From assembly GCF_030159255.1 (NCBI RefSeq), contig NZ_BSCT01000033.1, positions 32,287-96,286 on the forward strand: a DNA stretch of 64,000 nucleotides, given 5' to 3'. Both the position numbers and the translations under genes were made by a program. The notes below the pieces were generated by a model. That model was not told the origin of the DNA. It ran no database searches and saw only the letters and a list, made by a program, of their open reading frames with translations. Source of the stretch: Bradyrhizobium sp. SSBR45G. GTDB lineage: Bacteria > Pseudomonadota > Alphaproteobacteria > Rhizobiales > Xanthobacteraceae. This document shows, in pieces, positions 32,749-41,710 of the stretch (positions are counted from its first letter, which is position 1; each line of letters opens with the position of its first letter).

Positions 32749-33204
32749 TCAAGGCCCGTTGGACGGCGATTGTGCCCTCGCGCGGACGACACCCTCGCAG
32801 GCGCTCCGGAACAGGCTCCGGACGTCGACGGTTTCGCCCTTTTCGATCCGTTTGGAGATCGAGGTCACAGGAAACAGGAGAATCGTCGTTCCCTGATCAT
32901 GGAGCGCCGGATCGCGACCATACTCATCCTCGACCGCGATCCACCGCAGATTCAGCTCCTGGACCAGGGCATCACCAAAGCTGACGCCGAGGCTTTGGAG
33001 CTTCCAGGTCTCGTTCCGCTCAACCCAGTTGTTGCGCAGGATGGTCTCCAGGAGCGCGAGCTTTCCTTCCAACGTCTCGTAGCGGTCCTTCGCGCCGGGA
33101 TCGTAGTGATCGCGAACCCAGCTTCTCTGCTTCTGAAGCTGCAACGTCTCGCGGTCGGACAACGCCTCGATCTTCTGGTCCACTTTGCCCTGCTCCGTCG
33201 CCAT
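32749..33204 (-). CDS. DUF3806 domain protein
   Basis: 151 residues, no signal peptide. The C-terminal half has the DUF3806 look: SLGVSFGDALVQELNLRWIAVEDEYGRDPALHDQGTTILLFPVTSISKRIEKGETVDVRSLF. The N-terminal half is a charged helix. Function unknown; related domains occur in small cytosolic proteins, sometimes near immunity genes. An orphan between the PAN protein and gshA. Confidence 0.72.
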   Translation of the reverse strand: MATEQGKVDQKIEALSDRETLQLQKQRSWVRDHYDPGAKDRYETLEGKLALLETILRNNWVERNETWKLQSLGVSFGDALVQELNLRWIAVEDEYGRDPALHDQGTTILLFPVTSISKRIEKGETVDVRSLFRSACEGVVRARAQSPSNGP

Positions 33205-33283
33205 CAGGGGGCGTCACCGAGCGCTCCCAGGAGCGCCCAGAACAAGCAGGAGACATACGGGCCAGAACCGCAGAGCGCTCGCC

Positions 33284-34654
33284 TCAGAACGCATATTCGT
33301 CATAGGCCGGCTCGACCGAGCCACGCCAGGGGCCGTTGAACTTCTCCAGCATCTCCTCCGCCGGCGAGCGGCCGCGATCGATGATGTGATCGAGCGGCTC
33401 GAGATAGCGGCTCTCGTCACGGCCGCTCTGGTCGACGCGGTTGCGCCGGCGCAGGCCGTGATGGGCGAGCGCCACGCACTCCTTCGCGACCTCGAACGCG
33501 TAGCGATTGCGGATCCGCGTCTTGAAGCCCAGACGGGGGACATCGTCGCGCAGGCTCTGGCGCTCCGACGCGGTCCAGTCCTTGACGAGGTCCCAGGCGG
33601 CGTCGAGGCTGACATCGTCATAGAGCAGGCCGACCCAGAACGCCGGCAGCGCCGGCAGCAGGCCCCACGACACGCCGTCGGCGCCGCGCATCTCGAGATA
33701 GCGCTTCAGGCGGACCTCCGGGAAGATCGTGGACAGATGATTGGCCCAGTCCGACAGGGTCGGACGCTCGCCGGCCATGACCGGATTCTTGCCGTCGAAG
33801 AAATCGCGGAACGAGGTGCCGGAGACGTCGATATAGGTCTCGTCGCGCTTGACGAAATACATGGGCACGTCGAGCGCATAGTCGACCCAGCGTTCGAAGC
33901 CCATGCCGTCCTCGAACGCCCAGGGGATCATGCCCGCGCGCTGATTGTCGGTGTCGCGCCATATCTCCGAGCGGAATGACAGATAGCCGTTCGGCTTGCC
34001 TTCGGTGAACGGCGAGTTGGCAAACAGCGCGGTGGCGATCGGCTGCAGCGCCACCGAGACCCTGAGCTTCTTGACCATGTCGGCTTCCGAGGAGAAGTCG
34101 AGATTGGTCTGCACCGTGCAGGTCCGGAACATCATGTCGAGGCCGTAGCTGCCGACCTTCGGCATGTAGCCTCTCATGATCTTGTAGCGGCCCTTGGGCA
34201 TCACGGGAATGTCGGCGCGCGACCAGGACGGCGTCATGCCGAGCCCGAGAAAGCCGATGCCGAGCGGGGTCGCGATCTCGCGAACCTGCGCCAGATGCGC
34301 CATCAGCTCGCTCTGCGTCTGGTGCACGGTCTCGACCGGGGCGCCGGACAATTCGAACTGGCCGCCCGGCTCCAGCGAGATGGCGCCGCCACCGGTGACG
34401 TCGTAAAGCCCGATGATGTTGCCGCGCTCCATGATCGGCTCCCAGCCGAGCAGCAGCTTCATGCCCTCGAGCAGCGCGCCGATGCCGCGCGCGCCCTCGT
34501 AGGGTACGGGACGGTGGCCTTCGAGCGTGAACGGCGTCTTCTCGTGCTCGGTGCCGAGGCGGAAGGCGGACGGCGGCTTCACGCCTTCCGCCAGCCACGC
34601 CACCAGCTCGTCGCGCGACTGCAGCGGGGTCATATCGATCTGGTCACGCGCCAT
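33284..34654 (-). CDS. gshA: Glutamate-cysteine ligase, plant/alphaproteobacterial type (GCS2)
   Basis: 456 residues. It performs the first step of glutathione synthesis, joining glutamate and cysteine with ATP in the cytosol. Typical segments are FRLGTEHEKTPFTLEG near the start, ISLEPGGQFELSGAPVETVHQTQSEL with the active-site glutamates, and LGMTPSWSRADIPVMPKGRYKIMRGYMPKVG. This class is closer to plant enzymes than to E. coli GshA. It lies near a glutathione S-transferase gene, which gives the neighbourhood a glutathione theme. Confidence 0.96.
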   Translation of the reverse strand: MARDQIDMTPLQSRDELVAWLAEGVKPPSAFRLGTEHEKTPFTLEGHRPVPYEGARGIGALLEGMKLLLGWEPIMERGNIIGLYDVTGGGAISLEPGGQFELSGAPVETVHQTQSELMAHLAQVREIATPLGIGFLGLGMTPSWSRADIPVMPKGRYKIMRGYMPKVGSYGLDMMFRTCTVQTNLDFSSEADMVKKLRVSVALQPIATALFANSPFTEGKPNGYLSFRSEIWRDTDNQRAGMIPWAFEDGMGFERWVDYALDVPMYFVKRDETYIDVSGTSFRDFFDGKNPVMAGERPTLSDWANHLSTIFPEVRLKRYLEMRGADGVSWGLLPALPAFWVGLLYDDVSLDAAWDLVKDWTASERQSLRDDVPRLGFKTRIRNRYAFEVAKECVALAHHGLRRRNRVDQSGRDESRYLEPLDHIIDRGRSPAEEMLEKFNGPWRGSVEPAYDEYAF

Positions 34655-34750
34655 GGGAGTCTCGGTTCAGAAGCGCTTCGGTGGTTGCGCGTGGTGACAG
34701 GAAGGGCCGCGGACCCCTGGGGACCGCGGCTGTGAATGGGTGCCGGTGCT

Positions 34751-35239
34751 TCATCGGGTCGACGCGCCCTCTTCGGCAGACAATTGCGCGGCCTGACCGC
34801 AGGAACAGCCGAGACGGTCGAGCAGCGTGCACAGCCTGGACGCGTCGGCATCCGACAGCTTGGAGCCGACATGCTTCTCGATCGCAGCCGAATAGGCCGA
34901 CCACATCCGCTTCTGCAGCTCGCGCCCGGCCTCGGTGATCTCGACGAACTGGCCGCGCTTGTCCATCTGGCATTCCCGCCTGATCACCAGACCTTCGTCA
35001 GCCAGCCGGTCGATCAGCCGCGAGGTCGAGTATTGCGGGATCAGCATCTGCCGCTCCAGCTCGACCGGGCGAAGCTCGCCAGCGGGGGCGCGGGACAGCT
35101 CCAGAAGCGCATCATACCAGGCCAATGGCGGGAAACCGGCCTTCTTCAGCTCCTGCTCGACACAGTCGAGCACCCGGCTCTGGACCCGCATCAGGCGGAT
35201 CCAGGCGGCAGTCGCCTCGGTCGATGGTTTGCGTTTCAT
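34751..35239 (-). CDS. MarR family transcriptional regulator
   Basis: 162 residues with a central winged helix (PVELERQMLIPQYSTSRLIDRLADEGLVIRRECQMDKRGQFVEITEAG) and flanking dimerisation helices. Near the C-terminus a cysteine cluster (LCTLLDRLGCSCGQA) could sense oxidants or electrophiles. It is divergent from a GST gene, with two near-identical palindromes in between, each lying inside one of the two opposed promoters. This is the classical arrangement for a repressor controlling itself and a detoxifying enzyme. The ATG at 35237-35239 starts the conserved part. Confidence 0.92.
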   Translation of the reverse strand: MKRKPSTEATAAWIRLMRVQSRVLDCVEQELKKAGFPPLAWYDALLELSRAPAGELRPVELERQMLIPQYSTSRLIDRLADEGLVIRRECQMDKRGQFVEITEAGRELQKRMWSAYSAAIEKHVGSKLSDADASRLCTLLDRLGCSCGQAAQLSAEEGASTR

Positions 35240-35266
35240 GGGCCAGCTCGTATCCTCAGATCCTCG

Positions 35267-35295
35267 TTGTAGCGCATTCGATGCAGCTGCATCAA
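35267..35295 (-). promoter_or_regulatory. marR promoter with embedded palindromic operator
   Basis: On the minus strand TTGATG (35290-35295) and CTACAA (35267-35272) are 17 nt apart. The perfect 14-bp palindrome GATGCAGCTGCATC occupies 35280-35293, overlapping the -35 and spacer. The -10 is a weak match. Confidence 0.55.
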
Positions 35296-35297
35296 TC

Positions 35298-35326
35298 TTG
35301 ACGATTCCATGCAATTGCATTTAAGG
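35298..35326 (+). promoter_or_regulatory. gst promoter with embedded palindromic operator
   Basis: TTGACG (35298-35303) and TTAAGG (35321-35326) with 17 nt between. The perfect 12-bp palindrome ATGCAATTGCAT (35309-35320) fills the spacer. It shares the form ATGCANNTGCAT with the operator at 35281-35292, whose centre is 28 bp away. Confidence 0.55.
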
Positions 35327-35387
35327 GCGGCGTGTGACGCCCCGATCGGTTCCAACGACAACAACGGTCTCACGGAGGGAATACCCG

Positions 35388-36002
35388 ATGAAACTTTATT
35401 ATTCACCCGGCGCCTGCTCGCTCTCGCCCCACATCGCCCTGCTCGAGGCCGGCCTGCCCTATGATCTGGTCAAGGTCGATCTGCGCGCCAAGACCCTGGA
35501 AAATGGCGACGATTACCTCAAGATCAATCCGAAGGGCCAGGTGCCGGCACTGGGGCTTTCGAGCGGCGAAATCGTGACCGAAGGCCCGGTCATCGTCCAG
35601 ATGATCGCCGACCAGGCCACCGGCAAGAATCTGGCGCCGGCCCGCGACAGCGGCGAGCGCTACAAGCTGCTGGAGTGGCTGAACTTCATCACCTCGGAGC
35701 TGCACAAGAATTTCGGCCCGATGTTCTCGCCGGCGCTGGCCGACGACGCCAAGGCCTTCTTCAAGGACCGGGTGATGGGCAAGTTCAAATATATCGACAG
35801 CCAGCTCGCCGGCCGCGATTACCTGATGGGCAGCCAGTTCACGGTCGCCGACGGCTATTTGTTCACCATCCTGACCTGGGCGGAGCGGATGAAGTTCGAC
35901 CTCTCGGCGATGCCCAACCTGCTCGCCTACAAGGCTCGCGTCGCCGCGCGGCCGAAGGTGCAGGAGGCGCTGACGAAGGAAGGGCTGATGAAGGCGGGGT
36001 GA
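35388..36002 (+). CDS. Glutathione S-transferase (beta class)
   Basis: 204 residues. The N-terminal thioredoxin domain starts MKLYYSPGACSLSPHIAL, with the beta-class cysteine at residue 10, and carries NPKGQVPAL (cis-proline) and the glutathione-contact TEGPVIVQMIAD region (usually ESxAI). The C-terminal helical domain ends FTVADGYLFTILTWA with the structural N-capping box. It conjugates glutathione to electrophiles. GGAGGG lies upstream of the ATG at 35388. Probably repressed by the adjacent MarR. Confidence 0.94.
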   Translation: MKLYYSPGACSLSPHIALLEAGLPYDLVKVDLRAKTLENGDDYLKINPKGQVPALGLSSGEIVTEGPVIVQMIADQATGKNLAPARDSGERYKLLEWLNFITSELHKNFGPMFSPALADDAKAFFKDRVMGKFKYIDSQLAGRDYLMGSQFTVADGYLFTILTWAERMKFDLSAMPNLLAYKARVAARPKVQEALTKEGLMKAG

Positions 36003-36047
36003 GCGGACGCGTCTGACGACGCGATCGGCTGGCCACGAAGCCGGTGA

Positions 36048-36075
36048 GCTCCCCTTCCCTTGCGGGGAGGGGAGC
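36048..36075. terminator. Bidirectional hairpin between convergent gst and MFS genes
   Basis: A 12-bp near-perfect stem (36048-36059 with 36064-36075) and tiny loop lie midway between the two converging stops. The same CCCCTTGCGGGG-type repeat occurs at 20431-20469 and around 55450-55603. Confidence 0.55.
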
Positions 36076-36101
36076 GCCCTGAGGTTGCCGCGTCAGCCTC
36101 G

Positions 36102-37343
36102 CTATGACCGCTCCGCCAGATCCACCGCCGCGAGCCGCGCATCGCGGCGCTTCGACGACCACGCCAAAGCGAGCACGCAGAGGCCGAGCAGCACCGGTGG
36201 GAAAACCACGAGGTTGACCGCGGACCAGCCAAAATGGGCGAGCAGCTGTCCCGACGAGAACGAGCCCAGCGCCATCAGGCCGAAGATCAGGAAATCGTTG
36301 AAGGCCTGCACCTTGTTGCGCTCCGCTGACGTGTGGGTCTCGAGCACCAGCGCGGAGGCACCGACGAAGCCGAAATTCCAGCCCACGCCGAGCATCACCA
36401 GCGTGGCCCAGAAGTGCATCGCGGTCAGACCGGACAGGCCGATGATGGCGGCGACGGCCTCCAGCGCGAGGCCGAGCGCGACGATGGCCGGCGCGCCGAA
36501 GCGGGCGATCAGCGAGCCGGTGAAGAAGCTCGGGCCGTACATCGCGACGATGTGCCATTGCAGGCCGAAATTCGAATCCGACACCGTGAGCCCGCACATC
36601 TGCATCGCCAGCGGCGCCGACGTCATCACCAGGTTCATCACCGGATAGGCGATGGTGCCGCACAACGCGGCCGCGATGAAGCGCGGCTGGCGCACGATCT
36701 CGCCGAGCGGCCGTCCGCCATGCAGGTCGGCCGGCGCGGGCTTCGGCAGGTCGACGCCGGCGACGATGCCCATCGCGACCAGCGCGACCGCCGCCTGGAT
36801 CAGATAGCTGAAGGCGAACAGATAAGGCGCCCAGACGTCCATGGTCCATTGCACGAGCTGCGGACCGAGCAGGCCGGCGAAGATGCCGCCCGCCATCACC
36901 CACGACACCGCCCTGGGCCGGAACGCGGCGCTGGCGCCGTCGGCCGCCGCAAAGCGGTAGGATTGTGCAACCGCGCCGTAGAGGCCGCCGAGGAAGGTCG
37001 CGAGGCAGAACAGCGCGAACGAGCCGCTGATGATGGCGAGGCAGCCGAGCACGCCGGTGATGGCGCCGCAGCCGGTGCCGATCAGGAAAGCCGTGCGGCG
37101 ACCGTAGCGGCGCGAGATCGCGCCGGTCGGCAGGGTGCCGGCGGCGAGGCCGACCACGTACATCGAGATCGGCACGGTCGCGAGCCCGATGTTGGGCGCG
37201 ATGGTGACGCCGACGATTGCGCCGGTGGCGAAGATCACGGCGGAGTTGGCGCCGGTCAGCGCCTGCGCGGCGGCGAGACGTGCCACGTTGCGGCGCGCGC
37301 GGGCGTCGTCGGAGGTGTCTTCGCTCACGATCAGCTCGATCAT
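36102..37343 (-). CDS. MFS transporter
   Basis: 413 residues, twelve membrane segments in two halves. The loop 2-3 motif is recognisable as GAISRRYGRRTAFLIGT; the second half repeats weakly around SLIARFGAPAIVALG. No drug- or sugar-specific signature seen; it resembles YcaD/YfcJ-type carriers of unknown substrate. I start at ATG 37341-37343, where the soluble N-terminus begins, because the longer frame has no ribosome-binding site. Confidence 0.9.
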   Translation of the reverse strand: MIELIVSEDTSDDARARRNVARLAAAQALTGANSAVIFATGAIVGVTIAPNIGLATVPISMYVVGLAAGTLPTGAISRRYGRRTAFLIGTGCGAITGVLGCLAIISGSFALFCLATFLGGLYGAVAQSYRFAAADGASAAFRPRAVSWVMAGGIFAGLLGPQLVQWTMDVWAPYLFAFSYLIQAAVALVAMGIVAGVDLPKPAPADLHGGRPLGEIVRQPRFIAAALCGTIAYPVMNLVMTSAPLAMQMCGLTVSDSNFGLQWHIVAMYGPSFFTGSLIARFGAPAIVALGLALEAVAAIIGLSGLTAMHFWATLVMLGVGWNFGFVGASALVLETHTSAERNKVQAFNDFLIFGLMALGSFSSGQLLAHFGWSAVNLVVFPPVLLGLCVLALAWSSKRRDARLAAVDLAERS

Positions 37344-37534
37344 AGGGGTGTGGGGACGCGCCAGCGCGCTCCAGCGTCTCTGCTGTGGCCGCACTATTGC
37401 GGGAAGCGCATGCCGGAGGCAACGGGCGCGAACGGACGACCGCCATGCAGCGCTGTTGATTCGACAGCCTCGGGACGCACGGTTAATCAGGCCAGCGGTA
37501 TTGTCGCGTCAATGTCGCCAGCGGAGCCTGAGCC

Positions 37535-39601
37535 ATGTCCATCGACGATCGTCCGAACCTCGCGGCGCCCGACGACGATCCGTATCTCTGGCTCGAGGAT
37601 ATCGAAGGCGAGCGCGCGCTCGCCTTCGTCGCAGCGCAGAACCAGCGCACGCTGGCTGCGTTCGGCGATGCCGGCTTCGAACGCGACCGCGATACCCTGG
37701 CCGCGATCTTCGACCGGCCCGACAACATCCCGTTCGTCAGCCGGCGCAACGGGCTGTTGTACAATCATTGGAAGGATGCGGCGCACCCGCGCGGCCTGTG
37801 GCGGCGCACGACATTGGCCGAGTTCCGCAAGGCGCAGCCGCAATGGGACGTGCTGCTCGACATCGACCGCCTGGCTGCCGACGAAGGCGAGGACTGGGCG
37901 CTGAACTGGGTGTCGAGCCTGCCGCCGGCGCATGAGCGCACGATCCTGTCGCTGTCGCGCGGCGGCAGCGATGCCGTGGTGTTGCGCGAGTTCGACCTGA
38001 CGACAAAGCGCTTCGTCGACGGCGGCTTCACGCTGCCCGAAGCCAAGGGCAGCGTCGACTGGATCGACCAGGATACGCTGGTGCTGTCGAGCGCCTACGG
38101 CGATGGCATGGCGACGCCGTCAGGTTATGCGCGCACGGTGCGGCGGTGGCGGCGCGGCGAGCCGATTGAAGCGGCGCAGGTGATCTTCGCTGCCGAGAAC
38201 AGCGAATCGGTCTGGGTGCGGGCCGGTGTCGACCGCAGCGTGACGCCGGCGCGGGTGTGGTTCTCGGAGGGGCTCGACTTCTTCAACCATCATCTCTGGC
38301 TCGGCGACGCGACCGGCGCACACACCAGGCTCGATTTGCCGACCGACAGCTGGGCCATCCCGGATGGCGACTGGCTCGCGATCAAGCTGCGCCAGCCCTG
38401 GACGATTGGCACGACCACGCACGCGGCAGACGTGGTGATGGGCATCCGGCTGTCAGCGTTTCTTGCGGGCGCGCGCGATTTCGTTCCTGTGTTCGAACCG
38501 GGCCCGCGCCGCGCGCTGCAGGGACTATCTTGGGCCGGTGGATGCCTGGTGCTGTCGATCCTCGACGAACTCCGGCCGCGGTTCGAGGTGTGGACCCCGT
38601 CGGCGCAGGGCTGGAGCCAGCAGCGGCTCCTGGGACTACCGGAGCTGGCCACCGTCAACCTCTGGCCGCTCGATGCGGACGAGCTCACGGGCAATGGCGA
38701 CCTGCTCGCCAGCGTCCAGGATCCGCTGACGCCGCCGGCGCTGCAGCTGATCGAGGGTTTCGGCGCGCCCACCGTGCTGAAGCAGGCGCCGCGTACCTTC
38801 ATCGCCGAGGGGCACGTCGTGACGCGGCACGAGGCGATCTCGGTCGACGGCGCGCGCATCCCCTATACCCAGACCGGGCCGGCCGAGCTTACCGGCGATG
38901 CGCCGGTGTATATGAGCGCGTATGGCGGCTTCGGCCATAGCATCCGTCCGGCCTACAACGCGGCGCTCGGCAAGCTGTGGCTGGAGCGCGGCGGCACCAT
39001 TGTCGAGGCCAATATCCGCGGCGGCGGCGAGTTCGGCACCGCCTGGCACGATGCCGGCCGCTACGCCGGCAAGCGGCTCGCGCATGATGATTTCGCCGCC
39101 GTCGCCGCCGATCTCGTCCGCCGTGGCGTCACGGTGCCGAAGCGCATCGCCGCCCAAGGCGGCTCCAATGGCGGCATCCTGATCACCAACATGCTGGTGC
39201 GCTACCCCGAGCGCTTCGGCGCGCTGTTCTGCACCATCCCGCTGATCGACATGCGCCGCTACACCAAGCTGCTCGCCGGCGCGAGTTGGATCGCCGAATA
39301 TGGCGATCCCGACAAGGACGAGGACTGGGGCTGGCTGCAGACCTACTCGGCCTATCACACCGCCAAGCCCGGCCAGCCCTATCCGCCGATCCTGATCGCG
39401 ACCACGCGGCGCGACGACCGCGTGCATCCGGGACACGCGCGCAAGATGACGGCCAAGCTGCAGGCCATGGGCTACGATACCTGGTTCTACGAGCCCGCCG
39501 CCGGCGGCCATGGCTACGGCACCGACAACCGCGAGCGCGCCAGCTTCATCACGCTGGGCACGCGATTCCTGGCGCGGCATGTGGGGCTGGAGTTGGAGTA
39601 G
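37535..39601 (+). CDS. Prolyl oligopeptidase family serine peptidase (S9A)
   Basis: 688 residues. The N-terminal propeller begins DDDPYLWLEDIEGERALAFV, the S9A hallmark. The C-terminal alpha/beta hydrolase has the nucleophile S544 in AAQGGSNGGIL, an aspartate near D626 (TTRRDDRVHPGH) and a histidine near 658 (GGHGYGTDN). RGGGEFGTAWHDAGR is the oxyanion region. It lacks a signal peptide, so it should act on cytosolic peptides up to about 30 residues. Confidence 0.95.
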   Translation: MSIDDRPNLAAPDDDPYLWLEDIEGERALAFVAAQNQRTLAAFGDAGFERDRDTLAAIFDRPDNIPFVSRRNGLLYNHWKDAAHPRGLWRRTTLAEFRKAQPQWDVLLDIDRLAADEGEDWALNWVSSLPPAHERTILSLSRGGSDAVVLREFDLTTKRFVDGGFTLPEAKGSVDWIDQDTLVLSSAYGDGMATPSGYARTVRRWRRGEPIEAAQVIFAAENSESVWVRAGVDRSVTPARVWFSEGLDFFNHHLWLGDATGAHTRLDLPTDSWAIPDGDWLAIKLRQPWTIGTTTHAADVVMGIRLSAFLAGARDFVPVFEPGPRRALQGLSWAGGCLVLSILDELRPRFEVWTPSAQGWSQQRLLGLPELATVNLWPLDADELTGNGDLLASVQDPLTPPALQLIEGFGAPTVLKQAPRTFIAEGHVVTRHEAISVDGARIPYTQTGPAELTGDAPVYMSAYGGFGHSIRPAYNAALGKLWLERGGTIVEANIRGGGEFGTAWHDAGRYAGKRLAHDDFAAVAADLVRRGVTVPKRIAAQGGSNGGILITNMLVRYPERFGALFCTIPLIDMRRYTKLLAGASWIAEYGDPDKDEDWGWLQTYSAYHTAKPGQPYPPILIATTRRDDRVHPGHARKMTAKLQAMGYDTWFYEPAAGGHGYGTDNRERASFITLGTRFLARHVGLELE

Positions 39602-39614
39602 GCTGACCTCTCCG

Positions 39615-39697
39615 CCGTCATTGCGAGAAGCGAAGCGACGAAGCAATCCAGAGTTCCGACCCGGCCCTGGATTGCTTCGCTTCGCTCGCAATGACGG
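39615..39697. repeat. Palindromic repeat, GTCATTGCGAG family
   Basis: CCGTCATTGCGAG at 39615 pairs with CTCGCAATGACGG ending at 39697; the inner AAGCAATCCAG pairs with CTGGATTGCTT. It lies in the convergent gap between the S9 peptidase and DUF938 genes. Confidence 0.8.
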
Positions 39698-39705
39698 TGA
39701 GTGCG

Positions 39706-40383
39706 TTAGGACCGGCGCGCGAACACCAGGATCATGTTGTTGGCGGGCATCTCCACCGTCTCACGCAACGTAAGCCCGTTGCGCGCCGCCAGCGCTTCGA
39801 GATCGGTGATGTCGCGGACGCCCCAGTCCGGATTGCCCTCGCGCAGCGAGCTATCGAACACCGCGTTGCTGACCGCGCTGTGCTTGCCATCGCGCTTGAA
39901 CGGGCCGTAGAGCACGAGCAGGCCATCGGGCGAGAGCGCCTGCCCTGCACCCGCGAACAAGCCCTCCGCCACCGACCAGGGCGCGATGTGAATCACATTG
40001 GCGCAGAAGATCGCCGTGAGGTGCTCCGGTCCGCCGGCGGCGCGGAACGCGGCGGCCCAGCCGGGATCGGCGAGGTCGACGCGCCGGGCGTCGCGGATGT
40101 TGGACAGCCCCGCATGCCTGCGCCAGGCCGCGATGCTGGTCAGGTGGTTGTCGTTGAGATCGCTCGGCCACCAGGTGAGATCGGGGCGCTGGGACGCGAA
40201 ATGGACCATATGCTGGCCGGTGCCGCTGCCGGCCTCCAGCACGTCGCCCGTTGCCCCATCGAGCAACCGCGCCAGCACCGCCCAGATCGGCTGATGGTTG
40301 CGATGGAACGCCGCGGCATCCAGCCGTCCGTCCGGTTCCACGGGGCGGCCATCCCGGCCGAACTCCACGACATAGTCCGCCAT
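39706..40383 (-). CDS. DUF938 family SAM-dependent methyltransferase-like protein
   Basis: 225 residues. Rossmann-type methyltransferase: motif I is DVLEAGSGTGQHMVHFA, then WWPSDLNDNHLTSI and IFCANVIHIAPWSVAEGLFAGAG, with LYGPFKRDGKH, all typical of DUF938. The substrate is unknown. The ATG at 40381-40383 starts the conserved part (ADYVVEFGRDGRP). Divergent from the sox operon across 152 bases. Confidence 0.9.
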   Translation of the reverse strand: MADYVVEFGRDGRPVEPDGRLDAAAFHRNHQPIWAVLARLLDGATGDVLEAGSGTGQHMVHFASQRPDLTWWPSDLNDNHLTSIAAWRRHAGLSNIRDARRVDLADPGWAAAFRAAGGPEHLTAIFCANVIHIAPWSVAEGLFAGAGQALSPDGLLVLYGPFKRDGKHSAVSNAVFDSSLREGNPDWGVRDITDLEALAARNGLTLRETVEMPANNMILVFARRS

Positions 40384-40535
40384 TCCCAAACTCCCGGCCA
40401 CCTGCTGGACGGCCCCATTAACCGCGTTGCGGCGGGCACCATAGCTGCATTGTCAGCCGATGGTCTTTATGCTTTGCAGCCCCTATATTGCCGAGATCAC
40501 CGAGACGTCGGAACTTCACCTTGATCACAATTGTC

Positions 40536-40865
40536 ATGCGTACCGCCCTGGCGCTCGGGCTTTCGTTCGCCGCGTCCACGGCCGCCCACGCCCAGTCCGG
40601 CGCCGCCGAGGGCCAGAAGCTCGCCTTCGACCGCGGCAAGGGCAATTGCCTCACCTGTCACGAGATCAAGGGTGGCGACCTGCCGGGCTCGATCGGTCCG
40701 AAGCTGGAGAATCTCAAGGCGCGCTACGACCGCGCCGGGCTGATCGCGATCCTCCATGACGAGACCGCGCGCAATCCACTGACGGTGATGCCGCCGTTCG
40801 GCCGCAACCGCATCCTGACCGAGCAGGAAATCAGCGCCATCGTCGATTTCCTGCAGACCCTCTGA
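40536..40865 (+). CDS. soxX: Sulfur-oxidation cytochrome c SoxX
   Basis: 109 residues: signal peptide (TALALGLSFAASTAAHAQ) and a single c-type haem site GNCLTCHEI. The likely distal ligand is the methionine in LTVMPPFGRN. It forms the haem-containing SoxXA complex that oxidatively attaches thiosulfate to SoxY. It opens the operon soxXYZA-K-B; the ATG at 40536 starts the signal peptide. The promoter should be in 40384-40535. Confidence 0.94.
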   Translation: MRTALALGLSFAASTAAHAQSGAAEGQKLAFDRGKGNCLTCHEIKGGDLPGSIGPKLENLKARYDRAGLIAILHDETARNPLTVMPPFGRNRILTEQEISAIVDFLQTL

Positions 40866-40888
40866 GTTCCATGTTTGGAGACCCTGCC

Positions 40889-41383
40889 ATGACTGCCTCG
40901 TTCGGCCCGTTGGCGAGCCGCCGCCTCTTCATCAAGGGCGCTGGCCTCGTCGCGCTGATCGGCCTCGGCAATGCCGTGTTGCATGCGCCCCCCGTCCTTG
41001 CTGCGAGCAACGACAACAAATATCCGGACGACGCCTTCAGGCAGAAGAATGCCACTGATGCGGTCAAGGCGCTGTACGGCCGCGACCACGAGGCCTCCGA
41101 CAAGATCAAGCTGGACGCGCCCGAGATCGCCGAGAATGGCGGCGTGGTGCCGATCGCGGTGACCACGACCTTGCCGAACGTCACCTCGATCGCCTTCATC
41201 GTCGCCGAGAATCCGAACGCGCTGGCGGCGTCCTACAAGATCCCCGAGGGCACCGTGCCTGCGGTGGCGAACCGGCTGAAGATGGCCAAGACCTCGAACG
41301 TGATCGCGCTCGTCGAATCCGGCGGCAAGCTCTACAGCGCGACCAAGGAGGTCAAGGTCACCGTCGGCGGCTGCGGCGGCTAG
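40889..41383 (+). CDS. soxY: Sulfur carrier subunit SoxY
   Basis: 164 residues. A twin-arginine-type signal (SRRLFIKGAGLVALIGLG) and a C-terminal swinging arm ending in VTVGGCGG, whose cysteine carries the sulfur intermediate. GGAG lies eight bases before the ATG at 40889; the ATG at 40871 is less well placed. It travels with SoxZ as the periplasmic substrate carrier. Confidence 0.96.
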   Translation: MTASFGPLASRRLFIKGAGLVALIGLGNAVLHAPPVLAASNDNKYPDDAFRQKNATDAVKALYGRDHEASDKIKLDAPEIAENGGVVPIAVTTTLPNVTSIAFIVAENPNALAASYKIPEGTVPAVANRLKMAKTSNVIALVESGGKLYSATKEVKVTVGGCGG

Positions 41384-41398
41384 GGGCAGGAGATCATC

Positions 41399-41710
41399 AT
41401 GGCATCGAGCATCCGCGTCCGCGCAATCCTGAACGGCGAGATCGCCGAGGTGCAGACCCTGATCCAGCACCCGATGGATACCGGCCTCGTCAAGGACGCC
41501 AAGGGCGAGCTGATCCCGGCGCACTACATCCAGCAGCTGACCTTCACGCACAAGGACAAGACCGTGTTCCTGGCGGACTGGGGCACCGCGGTCTCCAAGG
41601 ACCCCTACGTCAAGTTCGCCTTCAAGGGCGCGGCGAAGGGCGATGAGCTGAAGGTGAGCTGGGTCGACAATACCGGCGCAACCGACAGCCTCACGGCGAC
41701 GATCCAATGA
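41399..41710 (+). CDS. soxZ: Sulfur carrier subunit SoxZ
   Basis: 103 residues, beta-sandwich, no signal peptide (exported bound to SoxY). Conserved starts and strands: SSIRVRAILNGEIAEVQTLIQHPMDTG and ADWGTAVSKDPYVKFAFKGA. AGGAG precedes the ATG. Its stop overlaps the soxA start by four bases. Confidence 0.96.
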   Translation: MASSIRVRAILNGEIAEVQTLIQHPMDTGLVKDAKGELIPAHYIQQLTFTHKDKTVFLADWGTAVSKDPYVKFAFKGAAKGDELKVSWVDNTGATDSLTATIQ

